A stretch of DNA of 10,724 nt from Anaerolineae bacterium (GCA_030612185.1 JAUWOI010000102.1:1-10724), one strand, 5' to 3'. Numbered from the stretch's first letter, positions 1 through 5,158 are shown. Notes: generated by a model not told the origin, from the sequence alone. Numbers and translations: made by a program.

Positions 1-542
1 AGCTCGCCTTCGAGGAACCCGGTGTGGCTGATGGCGGCAATGCGCCCGTCAATGATGACACTGGTGGCCAAGAGCACAGGCACATGTCCATTGTCCTTGT
101 TATCTGGGTCCTCGCCTCTCTTTGGTAGTCGCCCGCGAATGAGGCTGAAGATGTCACGTTGGCGGGTGATCATCACCATGACGCCCAGATAGCCGAAAAA
201 GACAGCGCAGACGAAGGGAAGAATCTGGCTGAGAGGTGGCGGGAGCAACGAAAGGGGGAACGCGAGCAAGGCAGCCACAATCAGGCCGATGGTCAGTCCG
301 AGAGTGGCGGCCAACAGTTGATGTGCTGGTGTCTGACGGATGCGCTTGCGCAGGGCCACGAAAGGCCGCACCGTCACGTAGGGCGTCAGCACCAGGCCAA
401 TCAGAGCGCCGACGAGCAGAAAGATCGCTGCATACTGGTAGGGTGCCCCTTCCAATTGGGCTGCTATCTGGATGCCCAGAAAGGCCCCCCCAGTAGCCAT
501 CAGAACCATACCTGCAATACGAGAAATGAACTCTGCACTCAT
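1..542 (-). CDS. PIN/TRAM-domain membrane protein, YacL-like (N-terminal part)
   Basis: Runs off the left edge, so only about 180 N-terminal residues are present. Seen: start ATG at 542 with a GGGAGG Shine-Dalgarno about 6 nt upstream; four hydrophobic segments (about residues 8-27, 36-54, 77-97 and 105-125); a basic/polar linker; then the start of a PIN domain, with the recognisable string VLLATSVIIDGRI at about 155-167 and TGFLEGEL at 174-181. Known: YacL-type proteins carry N-terminal membrane helices, a PIN nuclease domain and a C-terminal TRAM RNA-binding domain. The PIN domain normally opens with LDTSVIIDGRIADI. Odd: the first, metal-binding Asp of that motif is Ala159 here and the IAD Asp is Ala170, while Asp165 is kept. 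The codon frame is unbroken from the start, so this is not a frame error. Loss of nuclease activity is inferred. The PIN and TRAM remainder lies outside the window. Confidence 0.8.
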   Translation of the reverse strand, partial: MSAEFISRIAGMVLMATGGAFLGIQIAAQLEGAPYQYAAIFLLVGALIGLVLTPYVTVRPFVALRKRIRQTPAHQLLAATLGLTIGLIVAALLAFPLSLLPPPLSQILPFVCAVFFGYLGVMVMITRQRDIFSLIRGRLPKRGEDPDNKDNGHVPVLLATSVIIDGRIAAISHTGFLEGE

Positions 543-570
543 AAATACCCTCCCTGTGATAAGACCTGGT

Positions 571-725
571 CCGCGAAGCCGGCACAAAAACAGGTGAGCA
601 CCAGCAAGGCCCTCACCTGCCACAAGGCACCCCACGCAGACTGGCACTGGCGCGTCTGGGTGCGGTCCTGATCTTTACACCCCGGGCTGGGGCCGGTCTC
701 CGACCGTGCCCCGCCGACTTCGCGG
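571..725 (-). ncRNA. Structured 5' leader RNA candidate upstream of the PIN/TRAM gene
   Basis: Read on the minus strand, 725-713 (CCGCGAAGTCGGC) pairs with 583-571 (GCCGGCTTCGCGG) in a 13-bp closing helix with one G-U pair. Between them are three hairpins in a row: 712-689 (GGGGC/GCCCC around CGGUC-GGA-GACCG), abutting the closing helix; 662-628 (CACCC/GGGUG plus AGAC/GUCU); and 619-591 (CAGGTGAG/CTCACCTG), followed by five U. The layout is that of a multi-arm leader RNA. It ends about 30 nt before the PIN/TRAM start and lies entirely downstream of a good promoter. I recognise no known class: no T-box GGUGGNACCGCG, SAM, cobalamin, ydaO or 6S/SRP/RNase P signature. A regulatory role is inferred; the pairings are seen directly. 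Confidence 0.5.
586..619 (-). terminator. Intrinsic terminator-like hairpin inside the leader (possible attenuator)
   Basis: On the minus strand an 8-bp perfect stem CAGGTGAG/CTCACCTG (619-612 with 598-591, 13-nt loop) is followed directly by TTTTTG. It sits after the promoter and before the PIN/TRAM start. The 3' strand of the long closing helix (583-571) comes just after the U-run, so termination here would prevent the closing helix from forming. That geometry fits an attenuator, which is inferred. Confidence 0.5.
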
Positions 726-811
726 CACAAAATGGATAAACCGATAAATGCGCGCAATCGAACCGCACGAGGGATGATAAGGGATCCCCACTGATAAGGC
801 CAAGTGTTCAT

Positions 812-840
812 ATATTAGCACATTCATCGTTAAAAGTCAA
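812..840 (-). promoter_or_regulatory. Sigma70-type promoter of the PIN/TRAM gene
   Basis: Minus strand: -35 TTGACT (840-835), 17-bp spacer, -10 TAATAT (817-812), with TG one base before the -10 (extended -10). Predicted transcription start is about 805, giving a 5' leader of about 260 nt, unusually long and consistent with the structured RNA in it. Confidence 0.7.
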
Positions 841-878
841 AGGCGGGGAGTTCAAAGGATGCATTCTAATAAGGTGAA

Positions 879-922
879 ACCTGGTCACTTGACCAGGTAA
901 AAGATTGGCCACCTGACCAATC
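879..922. promoter_or_regulatory. Two tandem 20-bp palindromes, probable operators
   Basis: ACCTGGTCACTTGACCAGGT (879-898) is a perfect palindrome with 9-bp arms and a 2-bp centre. GATTGGCCACCTGACCAATC (903-922) has the same layout with one mismatch. They share the core TGGYCANNTGACCA, are separated by AAAA, and their centres are 24 bp apart, so both dimers would bind close to the same face of the helix. They lie between the divergent promoters: about 38 bp upstream of the -35 at 835-840 on the minus strand and about 45-90 bp upstream of the -10 at 967-972 on the plus strand. The pattern suits a dimeric regulator; which family is unknown. Confidence 0.6.
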
Positions 923-963
923 CCCAAACCCCTCATGTGCCCAATGCTTCCAGTAGGATTCTG

Positions 964-972
964 TGTTATAAT
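964..972 (+). promoter_or_regulatory. Extended -10 promoter for the LiaI/LiaF-like operon
   Basis: TGTTATAAT: a consensus TATAAT at 967-972 preceded by TG at 964-965. No good -35 is visible at the right distance (TGCTTC at 945-950 is poor), which fits an extended -10 promoter that needs an activator, perhaps at the palindromes 879-922. Predicted start about 979, leader about 90 nt. Confidence 0.6.
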
Positions 973-1069
973 AAGCGCAGCGATAAAGATGGGCGAAACC
1001 TGCAGACAGTTTCTTGCGTAAGGAGAGTGATAAGGAGAGATTTCGAGTTTGAGTAAAGGAGGTTTCAAA

Positions 1070-1705
1070 ATGAGACGGTTCGAAGTGCATGTCGTTGGTG
1101 GAATCTTGCTGATTGCCGCAGGGGCCTTGTTCCTGCTCCAAAACTTTGGAATCCTTGCGGTTGGCGCTTACTTCTGGCCGCTCCTCTTTGGCGCTGGTGG
1201 CCTGGTCTTCCTGTACGTGTTCCTGACCAACCGCGACAACTGGTGGGCGATCATCCCGGGGTTCGTCCTGCTCAGCCTGGCGGCGCTGATCGCCCTGGAG
1301 CAGTTCGCCCCAGAGGCTGAGGAAACCTGGGGCGGCGCGCTCTTTCTATGTGGGATCGGGGCAGCCTTCTGGGTAGTCTACTTCACCAAGCGTGAGCAGT
1401 GGTGGGCCGTCATCCCCGGCGGCGTGCTGCTCACAATCGGACTGGTCACTGGCCTTTCTTCCGTCCTCGAGGGCGTTGAGATGGGCGGGGTCTTTTTCCT
1501 GGGCCCGGGGTTGACCTTCGGTCTGCTCTCTCTCCTGCCAACCCCAGAAGGACGAATGAAGTGGGCCCTCATCCCTGCCGGTGTGCTTCTGGCGATGGGA
1601 CTTATAATCACAGCCGCCGCCACAGCGGTTTTCAACTACCTCTGGCCGGTAGCCCTGATACTGGCCGGCCTGGCCCTGCTACTGCGTCGTGCGAAAGGAG
1701 GATAA
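1070..1705 (+). CDS. LiaI-like polytopic membrane protein with three 53-residue repeats
   Basis: 211 aa. Start ATG 1070 is chosen over an in-frame TTG at 1049 because AAAGGAGG (1055-1062) sits 7 nt before it. The protein is almost entirely hydrophobic, with about eight short membrane segments and an RR-rich C-terminal tail. The N-terminus (GGILLIAAGALFLLQNFGIL then FWPLLF) and the C-terminus (LWPVALILAGLALLL) match the LiaI/LiaF transmembrane type (DUF5668-like). Internally the motif W-A-(IVL)-I-P with following GxVLL recurs at Pro63, Pro116 and Pro169, exactly 53 residues apart, marking three tandem repeats. It is followed after one base by the LiaF-like gene, whose ribosome-binding site lies within its last codons, so the two are probably translationally coupled. 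Role inferred: envelope stress sensing or membrane scaffold. Family relatives act with LiaFSR-type systems, but no histidine kinase or response regulator is seen here. Confidence 0.75.
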   Translation: MRRFEVHVVGGILLIAAGALFLLQNFGILAVGAYFWPLLFGAGGLVFLYVFLTNRDNWWAIIPGFVLLSLAALIALEQFAPEAEETWGGALFLCGIGAAFWVVYFTKREQWWAVIPGGVLLTIGLVTGLSSVLEGVEMGGVFFLGPGLTFGLLSLLPTPEGRMKWALIPAGVLLAMGLIITAAATAVFNYLWPVALILAGLALLLRRAKGG

Positions 1706-1706
1706 T

Positions 1707-2621
1707 ATGAACGAGCAAAAGCGAAGGAGCGGTCTGATTGGTCCCACAATCCTGATCGGTTTGGGCATCGTGTTTCTGCTGAACAACATGGGAGTCTTAG
1801 ATTGGAATGTCTGGGAGGTGATCTTCCGCCTGTGGCCGGTCTTGCTCATCGCTGCGGGCTTGGATTTCCTCATCGGCCGCCGCTCGATATGGGGTTCACT
1901 GCTGGCCCTGGTGCTGACATTGGCCATCTTCGCGGGCGCATTGTGGCTGTTTGGGGCGGGCATCGGGATCGGGCAGGCGTTGGCCACTGAAGAGGTCAGG
2001 CAAGATTTGGGCGGGGCAACCCAGGCCAGAGTCGCCATTGAGCCTGGCGTCGGGACTCTGCGCGTCCATGCGCTCCCGGAATCGGCCAACCTGGTCGAAG
2101 GTCTGATCCATCTGGGCGAGGGGGAAAGGGTGACGCGCGACTTCTCAGTCGAGGGCGAGACGGCGACTTTCACCCTGCAGAGTGAGGGCGCGTCTGTCCC
2201 GTTCGTCGGCGGGTGGGGTGATGAGCGGACCTGGGACCTGGGATTCAATCCCGATGTGTCCCTGCGGTTGGAGATCAGCCTCGGCGTGGGAGAATCCGAC
2301 GTTGACTTGACAGGCCTGACGGTGAGCGACTTGGATGTGAGCCTGGGGATTGGCCAGACTACGATCATCCTGCCCGATGAGGGTGACTTTCAGGCCAAAA
2401 TTGACGGTGCTATCGGTCAGACGATCGTCGTTATCCCGGCTGGCCTGGCGGCGCGCATCCGCGTAGACACCGGACTCGCCGGTAGCCAACTGCCGGGCAA
2501 CTATCAGCGCCAGGACGACGTCTACACCTCGCCCGGCTACGGGAGCGCCGAGAACCGCGTTGACCTGGAAGTGAGCCAGGCTATTGGCAACGTCACGATA
2601 CGTCACGCTGGAGGGATGTAG
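1707..2621 (+). CDS. LiaF-like membrane protein with C-terminal toastrack/adhesin-like beta domain
   Basis: 304 aa. Start ATG 1707 has AAAGGAGG at 1694-1701; an in-frame GTG at 1689 lies upstream of that site and is rejected. Residues 9-57 form a DUF5668/LiaI-type membrane pair (IGLGIVFLLNNMGVLDW, then WPVLLIAAGLDFLIGRR). A third hydrophobic segment is at about 62-90. The rest (about 95-304) is a soluble beta-rich domain with repeated strand motifs (GVGTLRV, GVGESDVDLTGL, GIGQTTIILPDEG, AIGQTIVVIPAGL, AIGNVTIRH), typical of LiaF C-terminal/DUF4097-like toastrack domains. Known: LiaF is a membrane inhibitor in cell-envelope stress signalling. Here the neighbour is its membrane partner rather than a kinase, so the signalling partner is unknown. 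The gene is complete, ends TAG, and no terminator is evident before the next promoter. Confidence 0.8.
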   Translation: MNEQKRRSGLIGPTILIGLGIVFLLNNMGVLDWNVWEVIFRLWPVLLIAAGLDFLIGRRSIWGSLLALVLTLAIFAGALWLFGAGIGIGQALATEEVRQDLGGATQARVAIEPGVGTLRVHALPESANLVEGLIHLGEGERVTRDFSVEGETATFTLQSEGASVPFVGGWGDERTWDLGFNPDVSLRLEISLGVGESDVDLTGLTVSDLDVSLGIGQTTIILPDEGDFQAKIDGAIGQTIVVIPAGLAARIRVDTGLAGSQLPGNYQRQDDVYTSPGYGSAENRVDLEVSQAIGNVTIRHAGGM

Positions 2622-2649
2622 GCGGGTCGGGCGCACGGGCGACAACCAG

Positions 2650-2677
2650 TTGACAGTTGCAATGGATAGGCTATAAT
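2650..2677 (+). promoter_or_regulatory. Consensus sigma70-type promoter upstream of the toxin-antitoxin genes
   Basis: TTGACA (2650-2655), 16-bp spacer, TATAAT (2672-2677): both hexamers are perfect consensus. Expected start is about 2684, which coincides with an ATG. It would drive the toxin-antitoxin pair and, by read-through, the glycosyltransferase-like and thioesterase genes. Confidence 0.8.
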
Positions 2678-2683
2678 GCGAGC

Positions 2684-2767
2684 ATGGTCAGATTGGGTAA
2701 GATGTTACATCCTGAGATCGGCTGGGCGGCGGATACCGTTTCTGTCTTACTGAGGGAGAGGCGATGA
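2684..2767 (+). CDS. Possible leaderless 27-residue ORF overlapping the antitoxin start
   Basis: ATG at 2684 begins 7 nt after the -10 hexamer, at the predicted +1 base, and opens a frame of 27 residues (begins MVRLGKMLHPEIGWAAD). Its TGA (2765-2767) overlaps the antitoxin ATG (2764-2766) as ATGA, the usual coupling arrangement. There is no Shine-Dalgarno because there would be no leader. Either it is a small translated leader ORF that couples translation to the antitoxin, or it is a chance frame of this length. I recognise no family. Confidence 0.3.
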   Translation: MVRLGKMLHPEIGWAADTVSVLLRERR

Positions 2768-2997
2768 ACGAAGTAACGACATTAAGCGATGTGTTGACCT
2801 CTGTTCAGTTCTTGACGGCGGGCGGGCGGCGGCTGGCTGTGCTGGATGCTGACGAGTGGGAAGAACTCGCAGAGTGGCTGGAAGCCATAGAAGACATTCA
2901 GACAGCACGGGCGGCTCTAGAACAACTAAGAGCAGCAGAAGGCGACCCAGAGGCGGCAGTCTGGCTTCGCTGGGAGGACGTTCAGCATGAGTTATGA
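2764..2997 (+). CDS. Phd/YefM-like antitoxin of a type II toxin-antitoxin pair
   Basis: 77 aa, acidic, start ATG 2764 preceded by GAGGGAG. The middle part (RRLAVLDADEWEELAEWLEAIED, about residues 22-44) resembles the segment that follows the DNA-binding part in Phd/YefM antitoxins (xPVAVLxxxEYExLxE). The acidic, helical C-terminus ending WEDVQHEL resembles their toxin-binding tail. Odd: the N-terminal region is shorter and less Phd-like than usual, so the DNA-binding half may be reduced or divergent. It overlaps the downstream toxin gene by 11 bp, the usual antitoxin-first order. Expected role: binds and neutralises the toxin and represses the promoter at 2650-2677 (family knowledge). Alternative: another small antitoxin family paired with RelE. 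Confidence 0.7.
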   Translation: MNEVTTLSDVLTSVQFLTAGGRRLAVLDADEWEELAEWLEAIEDIQTARAALEQLRAAEGDPEAAVWLRWEDVQHEL

Positions 2998-3289
2998 GGT
3001 CTGGGTACCGCCAGGTGTATGGCGCGAGATCAGGCGTCTCCCGGGCCATGTACGCCAGCGAGTCAGACGGGCAATAAACAACCTGAAAGACAATCCGCAC
3101 CCGCCCCGTAGCAAACGGCTGGAGTGGTCAGAACCCGACGTCGAACTATGGTGGCTAAGGCTAGACCGTTGGCGCGTGGTTTATCTGATTGATGAGGCCG
3201 ACCAGTGGGTAAGTATCCTAGCCGTGTGTAAGCGTCCCCCCTACGACTATGGTGACCTGACTGACCTGTTAGCAAAGGTGATGGGATAG
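2987..3289 (+). CDS. RelE/ParE-superfamily toxin
   Basis: 100 aa, basic, start ATG 2987 inside the end of the antitoxin gene. The layout is that of RelE/ParE: an N-terminal strand (YEVWVPPGVWREIRRLP), a basic helical stretch (HVRQRVRRAINNLKDNPHPP, about 21-40), then the characteristic RWRVVYLID strand (about 61-69) and a final strand-helix (VSILAVCKRPPYDYGDLTDLL). Known: RelE members are ribosome-dependent mRNA interferases and ParE members inhibit gyrase; the sequence does not tell which. The usual C-terminal Arg/His-Arg motif is replaced by CKRPPYDYGD, where Lys/Arg/Tyr could serve. The next gene starts 2 bp after the stop, so the pair sits at the head of a longer transcript, which is unusual for a free-standing toxin-antitoxin module. 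Confidence 0.8.
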   Translation: MSYEVWVPPGVWREIRRLPGHVRQRVRRAINNLKDNPHPPRSKRLEWSEPDVELWWLRLDRWRVVYLIDEADQWVSILAVCKRPPYDYGDLTDLLAKVMG

Positions 3290-3291
3290 CA

Positions 3292-4653
3292 GTGGGAGCA
3301 CGGAATCAGGCAGTTGCACTACCCCTGCGTGTCCTCCTGGTCGCCATCGTTGCCGCCTACACCACGATTGGCGTTCTTTACGCGGCTCTCACCCCCACCT
3401 GGCAGGTGCCCGACGAGCCCGCACACTACAACTACGTCCGCGCGCTGGCCGAGGGGCGGGGCTTCCCAGTACTGGAGCACGGCGACTACGACCAGGCGTA
3501 TCTAGAGCGCCTTAAGTCGGAGCGTTTTCCGCCGGAACTCCCCATCGCATTAGTGGAGTACGAGGATCACCAGCCGCCACTCTACTACCTGCTGGCGACT
3601 CCGGTCTACCTGCTTTTTGGCGGCGCGGTGCTGCCATTGCGGCTGATCTCTGTGACGCTGGGCGCACTGCTGCTACTGGTCGTTTTCGGGACCGTGCGGG
3701 CGATCTTCCCGACGCAGCCCGGATTGGCGCTGATAACTATCGCCTTGATCGCTTTCATTCCCCAGCACGTGGCTATGACCGCTGGGGTGAACAACGATGC
3801 ACTGGCGGAACTGGTGGTGGGTGGCACGCTGTGGGCGTTGGTGGTCTACGTCGGCGGAGACAGGAAGCGTGACTGCCCGTGGCAGATCGGGCTGCTGCTG
3901 GCGGTGGCGCTGTTGACCAAAACGACAGCCTATGCCGTCGTGGTGGTGGCTATGGCCGCAGTGCTGGTCCGCTGGCGGCGCGAGCGCCGGACATGGGGGT
4001 GGGCCGTGGGGCAACTGGCCTGGATGCTTGTCCCGGCGCTGATAGTATCCGCGCCCTGGTTCATCCGCAACGGCCTCACCTATGGCTGGAGCGATCCGTT
4101 GGGGTTGGTGCGGCATAACGAAATCGTCGAAGGACAACTGCGCACCTCTGAGTATCTGGCGCTCCACGGCTGGGCAGCCTACTGGGAACGGGCCTGGCGC
4201 TTTACCTTCCAGAGTTTCTGGGGACAGTTTGGCTGGATGGGCGTGGTACTCCCGGCCCGCATCTACAAGGGGCTGACGCTGCTCTCCACCCTTCTGGTCG
4301 CTGGTTTCATCGCCTGGCTCTTCCAACACCGCCGTCCTTCCCAATCCACCAATCTCCCAATCTCCCAATCTACCAACTCCCCAATCCTCCCACTTTTTCT
4401 CTTGGCTCTCTCCGCCATTCTTACCTTTTTCTCCTTCGTGTGGCACAACCTGACCTTCGTCCAGCATCAGGGCCGCTATCTCTTTCCGGCCCTCATCCCC
4501 ATCGGGGTGGCGGTGGCGTTGGGATTGGATGCGCTTGCGGGCGCCCTGCCACAGCGATTACGTTCCTGGGCGATAGCCGCCCTTTTCGCCGGGTTGGCGG
4601 CACTGGACGTGTACTGTCTGTTTAGGTTCATTATCCCGTTCCTGACGAGGTGA
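3292..4653 (+). CDS. GT-C-fold membrane glycosyltransferase-like protein (DUF2142/GT39-like)
   Basis: 453 aa, about 10-11 membrane segments, start GTG 3292 with only a weak ribosome-binding site (GATGGGA), probably translated by coupling to the toxin gene. After the first membrane helix (about 12-32) comes a loop with VPDEPAHYNYVRALAEG (39-55), an acidic pair after helix 1 as in GT-C enzymes, then EDHQPPLYYLL (91-101) and NNDALA (167-172). Near the C-terminus QGRYLFPALIPI (393-404) is also typical. Known: such proteins transfer sugars from lipid-linked donors to lipids, polymers or proteins at the outer face of the membrane. Donor and acceptor here are unknown. Odd: the loop at 350-365 reads SQSTNLPI then SQSTNSPI, encoded by an 8-bp tandem repeat, and looks inserted. 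It is followed 3 bp later by the thioesterase gene. Confidence 0.75.
   Translation: MGARNQAVALPLRVLLVAIVAAYTTIGVLYAALTPTWQVPDEPAHYNYVRALAEGRGFPVLEHGDYDQAYLERLKSERFPPELPIALVEYEDHQPPLYYLLATPVYLLFGGAVLPLRLISVTLGALLLLVVFGTVRAIFPTQPGLALITIALIAFIPQHVAMTAGVNNDALAELVVGGTLWALVVYVGGDRKRDCPWQIGLLLAVALLTKTTAYAVVVVAMAAVLVRWRRERRTWGWAVGQLAWMLVPALIVSAPWFIRNGLTYGWSDPLGLVRHNEIVEGQLRTSEYLALHGWAAYWERAWRFTFQSFWGQFGWMGVVLPARIYKGLTLLSTLLVAGFIAWLFQHRRPSQSTNLPISQSTNSPILPLFLLALSAILTFFSFVWHNLTFVQHQGRYLFPALIPIGVAVALGLDALAGALPQRLRSWAIAALFAGLAALDVYCLFRFIIPFLTR
4341..4388 (+). repeat. 8-bp tandem repeat CCAATCTC, six degenerate copies, inside the GT-C gene
   Basis: Units CCAATCCA, CCAATCTC, CCAATCTC, CCAATCTA, CCAACTCC and CCAATCCT follow one another without gaps. 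Because 8 is not a multiple of 3, three units make an 8-codon period, seen in the protein as SQSTNLPI/SQSTNSPI. It falls in a loop between membrane segments, where added residues are tolerated. Copy-number change by one or two units would shift the frame of the last quarter of the protein. Confidence 0.8.
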
Positions 4654-4656
4654 CCG

Positions 4657-5073
4657 ATGGGCAAACTTGCACCCGGATTGATAGGCGAAGTAGAGACGGT
4701 CGTAACCGAGGCGGATACGGCAGCCCGCTGGGGCAGCGGGCTGGTGCCTGTCTTTGGCACACCCGCGCTGGTGGGGTTGATGGAGGGCGCGGCGGTGCAG
4801 GCGCTGGAAGACCACTTCCCGCCGGGCCAGACCTCTGTGGGTGGGCGGATAAACGTCCGCCACCTGGCCCCCACGCCGGTGGGGATGCACGTCCGCGCCC
4901 GCGCCGAACTGTTGGAGGTGGAGGGTCGCCGGTTGGTGTTCCGCGTCGAGGCGTGGGACGCGATAGAGCAAATCGGGGAGGCTACCCACGAGCGGTTCAT
5001 CATTGACGAAGATCGCTTCATCGCGAAAACAAAAGCAAAGGCCCAAACCGAATCTACTCCGAAAAACCCGTAG
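4657..5073 (+). CDS. Hotdog-fold thioesterase, FlK-like
   Basis: 138 aa, start ATG 4657 with GAGGTGA just before it, 3 bp after the glycosyltransferase-like gene. The sequence aligns by eye with fluoroacetyl-CoA thioesterase FlK: FGTPALVGLMEGAAVQAL (33-50), NVRHLAPTPVGM (66-77), and VEGRRLVFRVEAWD then IGEATHERFII (about 87-114). The FlK catalytic triad Thr42/Glu50/His76 maps to Thr35, Glu43 and His69 with the same spacing (8 and 26 residues), so activity on a small acyl-CoA is likely. True fluoroacetyl-CoA specificity is not implied; FlK-like proteins are widespread as general short-chain acyl-CoA thioesterases. The C-terminal 20 residues are a Lys/Thr-rich tail. Odd: the stop codon lies inside a palindromic repeat beginning at 5069, so the last residue is encoded by repeat sequence. 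Confidence 0.8.
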   Translation: MGKLAPGLIGEVETVVTEADTAARWGSGLVPVFGTPALVGLMEGAAVQALEDHFPPGQTSVGGRINVRHLAPTPVGMHVRARAELLEVEGRRLVFRVEAWDAIEQIGEATHERFIIDEDRFIAKTKAKAQTESTPKNP

Positions 5074-5117
5074 TAATGACTTTAGTCGTTCCCCAAGCGG
5101 TTGAAACCGCTACTACG
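5069..5117. repeat. Cloverleaf-type palindromic repeat, copy 1
   Basis: Outer stem CGTAGTA (5069-5075) pairs with TACTACG (5111-5117). Inside are two hairpins: AATGACT/AGTCGTT (5075-5081 with 5084-5090, one mismatch) and the perfect AGCGGTT-GA-AACCGCT (5096-5111). The same three-stem plan with a GA loop recurs at 9884-9943. The thioesterase stop codon TAG is part of the outer stem. REP-like or MITE-like, with no coding capacity. Confidence 0.7.
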
Positions 5118-5158
5118 AACACTTCTCGGTTGAAACCGCCGCTACGAACACTTCTCGG
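5101..5158. repeat. 29-bp tandem direct repeat, two copies
   Basis: 5101-5129 and 5130-5158 match at 27 of 29 positions (both TTGAAACCGC-like at the start and ending CGAACACTTCTCGG). The first copy contains the right half of the cloverleaf repeat, so the second is a partial duplication of it. There is no spacer between the copies. Confidence 0.85.

Noticed and set aside
159..671. 170-codon plus-strand open frame opposite the PIN/TRAM gene and its leader
   Set aside because: Gln/His/Lys-rich translation without motifs, no ribosome-binding site; the minus strand carries membrane segments and the PIN motif.
571..805. Known riboswitch or T-box in the PIN/TRAM leader
   Set aside because: No T-box (GGUGGNACCGCG, AGUA), SAM, cobalamin, ydaO, Mn or M-box core could be found. 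UUAUCA strings superficially resemble the start of SAM-I, but the following conserved segments are missing.
539..811. 90-codon minus-strand frame in the PIN/TRAM leader
   Set aside because: It begins at the predicted transcription start region without a ribosome-binding site, covers all stems of the structured leader and overlaps the PIN/TRAM start. Structure explains this sequence better than coding does.
1049..1069. TTG start at 1049 for the LiaI-like protein
   Set aside because: The seven extra codons contain the ribosome-binding site AAAGGAGG that serves the ATG at 1070.
1679..2368. 229-codon minus-strand open frame opposite the LiaF-like gene
   Set aside because: Ser/Pro/Arg-rich translation typical of an antisense shadow; the plus-strand gene has a strong ribosome-binding site and family motifs.
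3673..4467. 264-codon minus-strand open frame opposite the GT-C gene, with repeated DWEIGGLG-like peptides
   Set aside because: The repetitive peptide comes from the antisense of the 8-bp repeat; there is no start signal and the plus-strand protein is recognisable.
4657..5073. Dedicated fluoroacetate-resistance function for the FlK-like protein
   Set aside because: The catalytic residues fit, but FlK-like proteins are widespread and no fluorometabolite genes are nearby; only a general acyl-CoA thioesterase call is justified.
5101..5158. CRISPR-like direct repeats of 29 bp
   Set aside because: The two copies touch with no spacer and contain part of a palindromic element; there are only two copies and no cas gene nearby.
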